Shown here piece by piece: positions 12,431 to 22,215 of a stretch of 64,000 nucleotides of DNA. The notes under the pieces are model-generated. The model was given only the letters and a program-made list of their open reading frames with translations. It was not told the origin of the DNA and ran no database searches. The stretch is from contig NC_071331.1 in the NCBI RefSeq assembly GCF_010183535.1, positions 2,170,001-2,234,000 on the forward strand, written 5' to 3'. A program made the translations under genes and the position numbers. Source of the DNA: Caenorhabditis remanei (lineage: Eukaryota > Nematoda > Chromadorea > Rhabditida > Rhabditidae). Each line of letters opens with the position of its first letter. The first letter of the stretch is position 1.

Positions 12431-13970
12431 AAAATATTTGAATAGACTAACTGAAGCCAAGTTTTTCAAAGACTTTGTTTACTGAATTGCCGCCAAATCA
12501 ATTTTCTCTTGAATATGATCGATATGAAACGGCAAAAACTGGAAAATACCTTAGTGAAACGCATTTTGAGTTTAAAATCAAGTAAACATGTTTTTCTGAT
12601 GGCGAATGATGACTTTTGTGAAATTAGAGATGCTTAACGATGTTCGCTCGAAAAGGGCAATACATATGTAATCGTTACCAGAATCAGAGTCACGTTCGAA
12701 TTAATTAAACATATCCAACCGTTTCTACAGATTGCTAGAAACATGAATAATTATAAAAATCGATGCTGAAAAGTACCCATCAGAATTCAGTGTCACTATT
12801 TCTGGCAGTTAGTAAAATAAGTCTAATTTAATTTCAGTCAATTAGAACATTTTAAAATATCAAGATTCGGTTAAAAATTTCTTCTGTTTTCAATTCAATA
12901 TAAAAAGTGCAATTAATTAAGAAAACCAATCACATTATTCGAAGGATTGAACAGATGAATTTAAATTGGCTACTAATTAAAAACTAAAAACGCAATTTTT
13001 GAGCATAAAACCAAACTGTCATGTTTTTTATCAGATAAGGTGAATCTGGTTTTCGTAAAAATTCGAGAGAGCAAATCGGACGGTATGACAAATCAGGGTA
13101 TTAAACAAACCTGAAACCTATACATAGTTGTTGCAACCGAAAATTCTTTTTCAAATTTTTAAAAAACGATCACGAATAAACGAATAAATTAGACATTTCC
13201 TACTGTTTTTACAAATTGTTAGAAACTTGAAAAAAATATGAAATTCGATGCTGAAAAATACCCGTTAAAACTTTGGAAAACGGTTTCTGGTAGTGAAGAC
13301 TAACCAGTTTAAACATTGATATATTTCTAGGACTAGTTTTCAGACGTTTTTCAATTTTTCTGAAAAATGAAACGGCCCCAATTCTGTTTATTAGAAAAAC
13401 CAATCATATTAAAACTTATCTCAAGTTTTTGAAGCAGAAATTTTTATTTTTCTTTGTTTTCCTACTGGATTACCACAGGAATTGGATCTGTAGAACATTC
13501 TTCACTGATTCTGAGGTAACAATGCTTTCATAGTCACCAAAAAGTTTTGAAGTACCATCTACTCTATTTGACGGCGTATGGAGTAACATTTGCTTGAAGA
13601 ATGCAGCTAAATGTGAATTTAATTACCATTGCGTAAAAATGAAAAACTTGGAATGTCAATTTCTCACTTTTCTTACTGTTCCTTATGATTAGTAAATTAC
13701 TTTCCAAATTTTAGTTAATCTGATCACATTCTGCTTAGTAAACGAAATTACGTAACTTAGAGTGACATACTGTCTCTCTTGCATCATAAACCTTGTTTGA
13801 ACGATATTTGATACCTATGGTAGGGAAAAGGTCAATTCCTATACTCCCAGATTTATTGAGTATTTGGGCAGACACCTGTGGAGAGATAGACAATGGGGGA
13901 CTGGATTAGGAGGACAATAGACACAAATTTTTTTATTGTTTCATTAAAAAGTCACTATCCAGTTCAAATC
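12431..13970. other. AT-rich intergenic stretch
   Basis: No gene, element ends or 21U core found. Only short chance frames; one more CACCTG at 13871. Confidence 0.6.
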
Positions 13971-14263
13971 TAAAAGTGTCTGTTGGTGTGTACAGGTGTC
14001 CAGATGTCATGATAGACATCTCAGCTAAATTCTGTACACGTCTGTTTTCAATAAGCGAAAAATTTTTAACAGCTGTTCTCCCTCAAGCCTATCCATATGT
14101 TAGCTTGCACCTGTTCCAGATGTCCGCACAATCTGTCTGTTGTGACGTCAGGGTGTCCACATGTCCAAATTACATGGGGATACTTATCTTATAAGGATCG
14201 ATTTATTTACAAAAGTAATTACCCGGAATGATTTGCCATCAAAAAAGTTAAACCGTGTGAGAA

Positions 14264-14711
14264 TTAAACAGATGACGTCGGCGAGGATTCTGGAGACGAG
14301 GCGGGGGTGTCGGGTCGCGACGTGGACGGGCTGACAGATGCGGAGCTGGTGAAGAAGTGCTCGAATCCGGCGGGCAGCGAGTTTTCTTTTCCGGATAGCT
14401 GGGCTTGGAGCTCTCGGATATGGGCGATGGTGGCCAAGACGAGCTCATATTGGTCGGCGTCTTCCTCGGCGGCTACTAGTTGCCGAAGACGGTTGGTGAC
14501 CTGGAATATAAAAAAAGGTGAAGAAAATTTTTTCTATTTCAAAAAAAAGTGAAATTTTTTACTGTTTCAAATTTTTAATTTATTTCAAAATCACAAAAAA
14601 TACCTTCTCCTTTTCCCTTCTCTCTGCCGTCGTGAATTTCAGGATCTTTCTGGATTTTGGGGAGACGTGACTGATGACTTCGCATGGTGGTCGGGCAGTG
14701 GAATTCTTCAT
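14264..14711 (-). CDS. small bHLH-type transcription factor, two exons
   Basis: Exon 1 is 14711-14604 and exon 2 is 14500-14264, joined in phase 0 across a 103-nt intron (donor GTATTT, acceptor TATTCCAG), giving 114 residues. Residues about 26-66 read as a basic helix-loop-helix: a basic stretch with AERREKEK, helix 1 VTNRLRQLVAAEE, then helix 2 DQYELVLATIAHIRELQAQL. The tail is rich in Ser, Pro and Thr (SPSTSRPDTPASSPESSPTSS), as in many transcription factors. The start is the only ATG before the basic region; GC content is clearly higher than in the surroundings, as expected for selected coding sequence. E-box-binding nuclear regulation is inferred from the fold. I cannot tell which nematode hlh gene is orthologous. 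A CTGTTTCA octamer lies in the intron on the other strand. Confidence 0.75.
14563..14570 (+). promoter_or_regulatory. CTGTTTCA core in the bHLH intron
   Basis: Exact octamer, antisense to the gene, with no YRNT at +37 to +41; probably not a functional locus. Confidence 0.2.
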
Positions 14712-14855
14712 TATAGCAAGCAGAGAATAGCGATACAGATGTCTGAATGGAGTGAGAATGAGGGTCCGTTAGGCGGAAAAGAGGGGGGTGGAGCCTTGGG
14801 CACGCAGCTGCCAAGGCCACGCCCCCTTAGGGTGTTTATGCACAGGTGCGCAAAT

Positions 14856-14861
14856 AAAAAA
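14856..14861 (-). terminator. Pol III oligo-T terminator of the tRNA gene
   Basis: A run of six Ts on the minus strand starts 5 nt after the tRNA 3' end. Confidence 0.7.
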
Positions 14862-14865
14862 TGGG

Positions 14866-14938
14866 TGATCTCGGGCGGGATCGAACCGCCGACCTTCTGT
14901 GTGTTAGACAGATGTGATAACCACTACACCACGAGACC
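14866..14938 (-). tRNA. tRNA-Val (anticodon AAC)
   Basis: 73 nt folding as a cloverleaf. Acceptor GGTCTCG pairs with CGAGATC (one G-U), discriminator A. The A-box region is TGGTGTAGTGG, the B box GGTTCGATCCC. Anticodon stem TCTGT/ACAGA carries loop CTAACAC with anticodon AAC. No intron. Followed by an oligo-T terminator. It lies on the same strand as the bHLH gene, about 155 bp upstream of its start. Confidence 0.93.
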
Positions 14939-15087
14939 GCATGTAAGAAAGTGGTCGACAGGGTGTGGAAGAGCACGGTAAAAAAGGGGGAGACTTGGGA
15001 GAGAAAAAAGAAAAGAGTGGGTAGGTTCCGGGTGGATCCAAGCCGCCACTGACTCACTAGTCGGAAGTATTAGGGTTTTTAAGTTTT

Positions 15088-15153
15088 CTGAAAAGATCAA
15101 GTCATGCACTGCCCAACTCGAAAAGTCCCGTAAAACTGCAGTTTCTGAAACAG
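15088..15153 (-). ncRNA. predicted 21U-RNA locus
   Basis: Minus-strand CTGTTTCA at 15153-15146; predicted 5' U at 15108 (CAGT), +38. Confidence 0.5.
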
Positions 15154-15760
15154 AAGATTTTTGCAGAGTTCTGACTTTTACTAGTTTTGCTCGCTTTTTC
15201 AAACAAAAGTTAAAGTTGCCTTCAAGCAATTGGAAACCAAAAACTTGAAGTTTAGAGTAAATACATTCAATTGAAATCCTTCAAGTGTCCAATTTTACGG
15301 TGTTTCATAAAAATTCGATAACTTCTACCGTGCGCCACGGCGCCACGGCGTCACAAACAGTAATATAGGCTCCGTTTTCAGTAATAATGTAGATCAGCTG
15401 TAGGACTTCTATTTTGCAGTTGACAATTTTTTTTTTTGAAAAATCACTTATTGGAAAGTTATACTTTTTAAAAGAGTAGCTCACACAGCAGACATGAGAC
15501 TTGTGAGAGAAGTTTCGTTTTTTTACGGGCTGTTCAAAATTTTCCTTCAATGTAGCTGCCCGTAAATGCCTGAAAATGAAGTCTTGCATTATTTGACCTG
15601 TTTTAAGCTGGCAGTGAAAATGTAATGTTTTTTCTGCAACAAATTATGTTTCGAAAAATTATTCAATTTGCCCAAAGTGAGCATCAACACTGCATTCAAA
15701 AATATTTGTTTCAGAAATGCTTCTTAAATTTACAACCTATTTCTCTTTGTTGGTTGATTA

Positions 15761-15891
15761 TTATCAAAACAATTTTTCTTGACATTTTTCTCAGCCCGCG
15801 AAAGCTCCCGCGTTTGAATTTAGTAACGCCCCTTTTTTGCAGTCTCGGGCAGGGTATTTCGCAAACCGCCGCGCACTTTTTTCATGATTTA
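15761..15891. repeat. left terminal inverted repeat, 131 bp
   Basis: Inverse of 18438-18568, including the GC-rich AGCCCGCGAAAGCTCCCGCG stretch. Confidence 0.85.
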
Positions 15892-16120
15892 CTTTTCAAG
15901 CATTTTCGAAGGATTTTTCATCGTTTTTTTTCATTTGGAAGCATTTCAAATGCAGTTTTTGTAGAAAATATGTTTTTTTAAATTATTGATTGCAGTTTTT
16001 CAGATAAAATCGACGCAGTTACAACAAAAGGAAAGCAATCGACATAAATAAAAGAGAAGAAACTAATATTTTAAGCAAAGAAACAAATCAATTAGATTTT
16101 CAGGTGAAAAGCGGCGAGCA

Positions 16121-18266
16121 TTAGACCATTTCGGTGTAATCAATAATCAGCTCCTCATCGTCATCAGAATCATCAAAAGAATCATCGGAAGAATCGTCTG
16201 AAAGACAGAAAGAATCAAAGAAGTCTCCATTGTCGACGTCATCGCCATCGATGGTGACATTGATGAGACGTCCCTCGTCGTCGACGTCGTAAAGAAGATC
16301 GAAGTGCTCTTCACTCAAGGTGAGCATTCTCTCTTCACTCATTTCTCTCACATCTTGCTCGATTTTTTGTGTGTGTGCGAAGAGATCTTTCGAGGAAACG
16401 TCACGGAAATTCTGCAGGAAACGTAGCGCACGAGTACGAACCTAAAAAAAATCAAATCACATTTATTTTTGTGGCTCGTGTGTTACAGTTTCGGCAGTAT
16501 CCGTCGTGTTTCCTTCTTTACGGAGGTGCTGTTTCAGCTGTGACCACAGTAATTCCACTGGATTGAAAAAACAGTGGTACTGTGGTAATCGCAGAACTGT
16601 GACTCCGTGGCTCTTGGCGTACTCATCGAACTCATATGTGGTGAAAGCTTCTCTTCCACCGTTACAGTCAATAAAGGCCTTGACTAGATCATAGAGAACA
16701 TCTCTGTTCTGTTTTTTGAAGAATTTAAGGCCGTTTTCAGTCAAAAATGCCTGAATTTCTTGTTTCGATGACCCAGATGTTGGTGGCTAAAGTTAAAATT
16801 AGATTTAAATTGTATGGAGAAATTTATCTCACTTTCTTGATTGCCTTGCAATGATACGGGGCGTTGTCGACGATTAACACGGCAGGACGCCCTTCTTTTT
16901 GAGCTTCGGCTGCAAGGAGTGGGACAATGGTTTTGTAGTACCGCTCAAAATTGTCCCCATCCATGTCACGATGGTAGTCAGCCTTCTGCTCATCTACATT
17001 TACTCCAGAAATCAACAAAAGCTCAGAACCAGGCAACACTCCTTTTTCAGTCAGAACGGCAGCCACAATGATTCTTTTCCCTCTTTCTTTTCCTTGTTGT
17101 GGTCCTGCCTGAGGAGCTTCTAAATCACTCATTCTCGCTCTTTTGTAGTTCCCTCCATTACTATGTTGCCAACCATATCGTCTCACCATCCCGTCATGGG
17201 CCCACGTCTCGTCACAAGAACCATAGAAAGCATTTTTCTCATCCCACTTCTTTTTCTCATTCAAGTAGATTCCACGTCTTTTGATAATATCCAGACGCTC
17301 TTCAACAACTGTATTGTGGTCCTTCTTTTTATATAGGAATCCCAGACCGCGGAGAACGTGGAGGAAAACGGTTTTGCCTTTAGTGAAAGACAAATTTTCT
17401 TTTGACCACTTCCATAAATCTTCACTTGTTACATCTTTCCCATTTCTCCACATTTCATGAATCCGCCCAATGATTCTCGATCTTGTCAGCATCGGTAGCT
17501 CAGATACATAACGACGACATTTTTCCTTTCTACTCATATCCCGGAGACGTTTTTTTGGTTTCATTTCTCTTTCCGGGGTTCTATTGATAACCGTATTTCT
17601 GGAAATTCCACAAACTTTTGACGTCGCATCGATCATATTTTTCAAAAATGTGTGTCGAACATCTTCGCCAATTGAGGCTCTCATAATATTAATAACATTT
17701 GTCACATTTCGCATTATTTCCTCCCCACTGTTTTTTATGTTTTTTTTGGTGGGAATTTTCGGAAAAGTGTCTGATTTGATTGCACAAAGAGCTCTCCCGA
17801 TCCTTTTGTACATTTCATCTTTCTGCAACCATGACACTAATACTAATAATATTTTAAATCAGTAATACCATATCTAATTTTTTATTTTCAGAATCGATGG
17901 AAGACTGGATGACGATCGGTTGCGGTGTTGGTTCGGAATCGCACTGAATCTCAACTGTGTGGTGGACGGTGGAATCGGTGGCGACGTTTTTCAAGTGAAG
18001 AAGACCGATGATGTTCTCCGGTTTGACTTGAGATCCTTTGGAGCTTTGAGTGGATTTGACTTGAATCCCCAGGCTCCGGACCTCGAACTCACGACCGGAA
18101 GCATCTTCATAAATAATTTACGTGTTATTCATTTTTCATTATATATCAAGCATGTGTGATTTTGAAAAAATGTGATTCACATCTTGATTCTTAATAAATA
18201 TTAATCTTATTCACCTTTTCTTTGTCCATATGTCTGTCTCGCTACATTTTTTTTAAACTTTGTCAT
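16121..18266 (-). CDS. DDE transposase (IS630/Tc1-like, DDE_3 type), five exons
   Basis: Exon model: 18266-18215, 18104-17869, 17822-16833, 16786-16487, 16441-16121. Every junction keeps the frame and the last three introns are 45-46 nt; total 632 residues. Visible catalytic context: first Asp in SCDETWAHDGM, second in LIVDNAPYHC, Glu in FNPVELLWSQLK after RLPQYHC. Second Asp and Glu are about 88 residues apart, well beyond the classic Tc1/mariner 34, as in the DDE_3 group whose insert carries a PTSG..K..I motif. The N-terminal half holds a basic KPKKRLRDMSRKEKCRRY stretch; the C-terminus is a very acidic tail (DDSSDDSFDDSDDDEE). The last four exons are well supported. The first exon (weak AAG acceptor for its intron) is my best guess for the start. 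Confidence 0.8.
16529..16536 (+). other. CTGTTTCA octamer inside transposase coding sequence
   Basis: Exact match with a YRNT at +39, but lying in coding sequence of the transposon; most likely chance. Confidence 0.15.
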
Positions 18267-18437
18267 TTTCCAATAACGTTGTCGTGGTTTTTGTACCTAG
18301 GTTGGGTTCGTGTTCTATCGGACTGAAATTAGACGTATTACAATAGTTTAATCATCCAATTAGTTGATTTTTATTAGAAAAATTGCAATAATAATCGATT
18401 TTTCGGCTTTCCAACACCTCAAAAATCGAAAAGCTGA

Positions 18438-18568
18438 TAAATCATGAAAAAAGTGCGCGGCGGTTTGCGAAATACCCTGCCCGAGACTGCAAAAAAGGGG
18501 CGTTACTAAATTCAAACGCGGGAGCTTTCGCGGGCTGAGAAAAATGTCAAGAAAAATTGTTTTGATAA
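18438..18568. repeat. right terminal inverted repeat, 131 bp
   Basis: Inverse of 15761-15891; ends GTTTTGATAA before TA. Confidence 0.85.
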
Positions 18569-18908
18569 TAAGATATAAATTAAATTCCGCATAAACGGTA
18601 CGTGGGTGAAGACGGAGTCGAATTATTTAAATTCTAAATTCAAAAAAATTTAAAGATAAGTGGAAACAGAAGATAACACAAAAATCTCAGTTAAGTTTCT
18701 CTGTGTTTCGAGATAAAACACAAATCTCAATAAACAATAGCTCACTGTTTTGGAATTAGAATGCATACATTTTTGATTTCGCAAATTAATTTTTGATTAT
18801 TTTATCACATCTTTCTTATAATTATTGTCATCTGTCTGTTCGCTATTTCACTTCTAAATTGGAATCTGTACAACTGGAAGGAAACAAAACCACAGTTGGT
18901 TTGAAATT

Positions 18909-18916
18909 CTGTTTCA
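18909..18916 (+). promoter_or_regulatory. CTGTTTCA core, weak 21U candidate
   Basis: Exact octamer in intergenic DNA; no YRNT at +37 to +41. Confidence 0.25.
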
Positions 18917-19083
18917 GAAACATGTGAAATAAGTTTCGTGACGAAGTTTAAAACTATGAGAATCCCATTAACGATTTTTATGACGCACAACAGAAAAAAA
19001 CTTGTATCCTCCGTTTCAAAGAACCGTCAAGACATTGTTGAATAGTTCTGAGTCTCTGGTGGTTGTTCGTTATCTTCTACTTA

Positions 19084-19312
19084 TTGTCGAAACAAACTTT
19101 CTTGACATTCGTTGTTTGCGGACCTAAATTCCCGCGCTTAAAATAAGCCACGCCCTCTTTCCGTTGTATCGACTATGATCTTAGTCAAACTCCCCGATAT
19201 TTCCTGAATATATAGCCACGACAACGGAAAGAGGGCGTGGCTTATTTGCTTATTTTAAGCGCGGGAATTTAGGTCCGCAAACACCGAATGTCAAGAAAGT
19301 TTGTTTCAAAAA
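19084..19312. mobile_element. 229-bp palindromic MITE
   Basis: Long inverted repeats GAAACAAACTTTCTTGACAT... flanked by TA (19082-19083, 19313-19314). The ends resemble those of the complete transposon at 15761 (AAAACAATTTTTCTTGACAT), so that element's transposase may mobilise it. Absent from the paralogous segments near 28690 and 44650. Confidence 0.75.
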
Positions 19313-19341
19313 TAGAATTTTCATTTTAGTGCTTATCAGTA

Positions 19342-19408
19342 CTGTTTCAGGTCTTTATCAATAACGGTAAATTAAAATTCTACTCAATCGTACAGCATTA
19401 AATTTGAA
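19342..19408 (+). ncRNA. predicted 21U-RNA locus
   Basis: CTGTTTCA at 19342-19349; predicted 5' U at 19388 (CAAT), +39. Paralogue at 28746; the third copy near 44690 has CTGTTTCT. Confidence 0.55.
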
Positions 19409-19426
19409 AATTCGTCTTTCCATCCA

Positions 19427-19600
19427 GACAGATGTATCTTTTCTCTCCCTAAAGACCTCTTTTCCTGATGAAGAATAAGAAGTTGAGCCCCCGTCTCCCT
19501 TCCCGAACAGCTGTCCATTTTCATTTCTGTGTGCCAATTGACTCACAGCTTGCGCAAGTGAAAAAGAAACGACGGACCAGCTAGTACGAATTTGAACGAA
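19427..19600. repeat. conserved block, copy 1 of 3
   Basis: A block of about 170 bp starting GACAGATGTATC and ending near GAACGACGGACCAGCT recurs at about 28830-29000 and 44770-44930. It is better conserved than its flanks. Minus-strand frames in copies 1 and 2 keep GSTSYSS-GKEVFR-DTSVW-RRI; copy 3 has a stop in that frame. Either an old exon or a conserved non-coding element. Confidence 0.45.
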
Positions 19601-20155
19601 GGGGGCTTTTGAAATGAAATATGGAGACGGAATAGCTTTTAAAAGGGGATGTTTGTTCAGGAAATGTAACATTTGTTCTTTCAAATTGTGGAATATATTT
19701 AGGGAACCAGAAACAGGAATAATATCGGAAAAATAATTTTTCAAATTGTGTTGAGATGAGAAAAAAAGTTATAACAGTAATAAATCCACGCTTTAATCAA
19801 AAAAATTGCGGTAAAATTCAGCTTAAACACAGTTTCTGAATTTTTCTGAAATTCTGAAAATTCTGAATTTTCAAAACCACGTTCTTTCATTCTGAACTGC
19901 TAAACACTACTTCTTCATTCTCAACACATTAGTTTCGCTGATTTTAGAAAAATCAATTTTCATAGGCCAAAACCTTTATAGATCAAACAATTATAATTGA
20001 AGTTAAAAATCATCTATTTTGGCAAAATAAACATTTGTCTAGCGGTTCTGATACTTGTGTTACATAGAATTTTGAATTTGATATTGAAAATTAAGTCAGA
20101 GACGCAGAATGTTCTGATGTTATTATTAATTTCCGCTACGCACATGGCTCACTAT

Positions 20156-20163
20156 TGAAACAG
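20156..20163 (-). promoter_or_regulatory. CTGTTTCA core (minus), weak 21U candidate
   Basis: Exact octamer conserved in the paralogues at 29508 and 45238; here no YRNT at the standard distance. Confidence 0.3.
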
Positions 20164-20391
20164 CCGAAATATACTTTTTCATTTATTTTGAAAACGATTT
20201 GAAACCGCGGCAAGATTATAAACTTTGTTTATTACTTACTAATGACAAAATTGTGAAACTGTCAGAAATGGATCAGTTCCTACTGGAAATTTAGGAATTT
20301 CTACACCTCAATTTGAGCGAATTCAAAAATGCCATTAATTTTTTCAAGACAATACTATTTCATTTACTTAAAAAAAATAAAACATAACATA

Positions 20392-20458
20392 TATTTTGTT
20401 CATTCAATCTGAATAGATTGCCCTAATCTGAAATGAAAAAGTTAGTAGCTTGAAACAG
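20392..20458 (-). ncRNA. predicted 21U-RNA locus
   Basis: Minus-strand CTGTTTCA at 20458-20451; predicted 5' U at 20412 (TATT), +39. Paralogue at 29894. Confidence 0.55.
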
Positions 20459-20645
20459 ATGAAATTTTGTGAAAGTTCGGATAGCGTATTCACTGTTCCA
20501 ATTAAGGCACTTTTCTATATTCGACTGTTTTTTTCTGATTGAGCGAAGCGATAAAACTGTCTCGAAGATCAGTGAAATCTTGATTTAACCTTCAGCCTGT
20601 CGTTTAGAGAAATTCATTTTCAAAATCTATCTCTACTTGCAAACA

Positions 20646-20710
20646 CTGTTTCAACACTTTTTCAAAAACTCGCTTTTACGTCAGTGCGATGTTTACTTAT
20701 TCCCACCAAA
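20646..20710 (+). ncRNA. predicted 21U-RNA locus
   Basis: CTGTTTCA at 20646-20653; predicted 5' U at 20690 (CGAT), +37. Paralogues at 30093 and 45815. Confidence 0.5.
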
Positions 20711-20762
20711 TAGAATACAAATTTTTCAAAACCAATATTTTTCTCCTTCCTAGACCCCCTCG

Positions 20763-20974
20763 AACATGTTGAATGCACATGTTATACATATTCTCTCCTC
20801 TTTTTCAATTCGAAAAATCTGCAACTAGTTTTGTTCGTTCGAAAATGTCATATGGTCAACATACGTGCTGAATAAGAATACCCCATGTGTTTTTGGAATG
20901 ACAACAGACACACGGATGGACGGAATAGAAGAGGATCGACTTTAACATGTGTACTGTGGCAGATGCGTTAACAC
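20763..20974. repeat. highly conserved repeat block, copy 1 of 6
   Basis: About 210 bp running from AACATGTTGAATGCACATG through GTCATATGGTCAACATACGT to GGCAGATGCGTTA. Other copies: 30209-30382 (truncated), 41584-41796, 45930-46141, 46387-46563, 46811-46992. The central 110 bp is nearly invariant while neighbouring DNA diverges. No coding frame is kept in common. Function unknown. Confidence 0.7.
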
Positions 20975-21568
20975 TTAAGGGAAAAGAAGCGATTTTGAAT
21001 TGTGAAAATTTGGAATAAAGGGACGAGAAGAGCATTCGAGAGTTTTGTTTTAAAAAAAACGAAAAGAAAAAATAAGGCATCTGACAACAAGATCGTTTCT
21101 TGATAGAGTAGGAAAAACTGTAGTTATTTCACTGAAATTATGTTTCATACATGAAGGAGTTAAAGTAAAAATTAAAGTAATAGTGAATTTCTTTCATGTT
21201 TGTTTGCGATTTCATGTTTTTTTTAAAAACTGAATCTTCTGAAAAATTTTTGTTGCCCATTTTTATTAAAGTTTCAATCAGAAAAATAAAAGCAATCGCT
21301 TTCCCGCAGAAGCAACAACTTTTCTGATCTCCAAAGTTTTGCACAATTTGTTCATCTCATAACATCAATCACATCCCCCAGTGCTACAAGTGTCTTTTAG
21401 GAATTGGGAAAATTGATGGTGAGCAAAATTACATCAGTAAAAAAAGAACAAAGAATTATTTCATTGAAAAATTAGGAAAAATAGCCAAACAATCAAAACG
21501 GAAAACTGAACACCTTCTAAATTAAACATTTCTGAAACTTTAGATTTCTCTTTTTAAAGGCTTATTGA

Positions 21569-22215
21569 GGCTCTATTCCAGTTTAGATGTCCTTTAAAAA
21601 CTAAAACGTCCTTTAAAACACTTAAACGTCCCTTAAAACACTTAGACGTCCCTTGAAACACTTAAACGTCCTTTCAAACTCTAATTTTTTTAAAACGTCC
21701 TTTCAAAAGTTTAGACGTCCCAAAAAACGTTTAAACGTCCCATAAAATGTTTAGACGTCCCTTGAAATCCCAAAATATAGTTCTGAAGATTTAAACGTCC
21801 CAAAAAACATTTACACGTCCCAAAAAACATTTAGACGTCCCAAAAAACATTTAAACGTCCCAAAAAATATTTAGACGTCCCTTGAACACTTTCAGTGGCT
21901 TTTAGTGCTGAAGGGACGTCTAAACATTTTTTGGGACGTTTAAATGTTTTTTGGGACGTCTAATTATTTAAAACCAAATTTTCGGATTTCAAGGGACGTC
22001 TCAATATTTAATGGGACGTCTAAACGTTTTTTGGGACGTCTAAATGTTTTTTGGGACGTTTAAACATTTTTGAACATATTTGGGATCCAAAAGGACGTTT
22101 AAATGTTTCAAAGGACGTTTAAGTGTTTCAAGGGACGTCTAAGTGTTTTAAGGGACGTCTAAGTGTTTTTTGGGACGTTCAAGTTTTCAAAGGACATCTA
22201 AACTGGAATAGAGCC
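21569..22215. mobile_element. Merlin-like foldback MITE built of 20-bp tandem repeats
   Basis: Termini GGCTCTATTCCAGTTTAGAT and inverse are flanked by a perfect 8-bp duplication CTTATTGA (21561-21568, 22216-22223). The arms are arrays of a roughly 20-bp unit (TTTAGACGTCCCAAAAAACA), about 14 copies on the left and 13 inverted copies on the right, around a short centre near 21900. The GGCTC end and 8-bp duplication match the large element at 49158-62130, which carries IS1016/Merlin-type transposase fragments. No ORF. Confidence 0.8.

Larger units (their letters stand above)
15761..18568 (-). mobile_element. complete IS630/Tc1-mariner superfamily transposon
   Basis: The 2808-bp element is flanked by TA (15759-15760, 18569-18570) and has 131-bp inverted repeats (15761-15891, 18438-18568) beginning TTATCAAAACAATTTTTCTT. 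It holds one spliced transposase gene on the minus strand. The repeats match almost base for base and the gene has no internal stop under the exon model, so the element may be recently active. Confidence 0.88.
18990..21130. repeat. segmental duplication unit 1 (piRNA-motif-bearing)
   Basis: Alignable by eye, with gaps, to 28610-30385 and 44560-46310. Shared landmarks in the same order: TTTCAAAGAACCGTCAAGAC, the GACAGATGTATC block, TGAAACAG near 20156, the CACTGTTTCAACAC site near 20644, and the conserved block 20763-20974. Confidence 0.75.

Noticed and set aside
16529..16536. CTGTTTCA with YRNT at +39 inside the transposase gene
   Set aside because: Lies in coding sequence of a mobile element; one such match is compatible with chance, so not called as a 21U locus.
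17584..18159. Plus-strand frames overlapping the transposase gene
   Set aside because: The minus-strand exon model explains the sequence with intact catalytic motifs and phased introns; plus-strand frames lack any motif.
21569..22215. CRISPR array from the regular roughly 20-bp units
   Set aside because: Units are contiguous without unique spacers, inverted in the second half and flanked by an 8-bp duplication: a foldback transposon in a eukaryotic genome.
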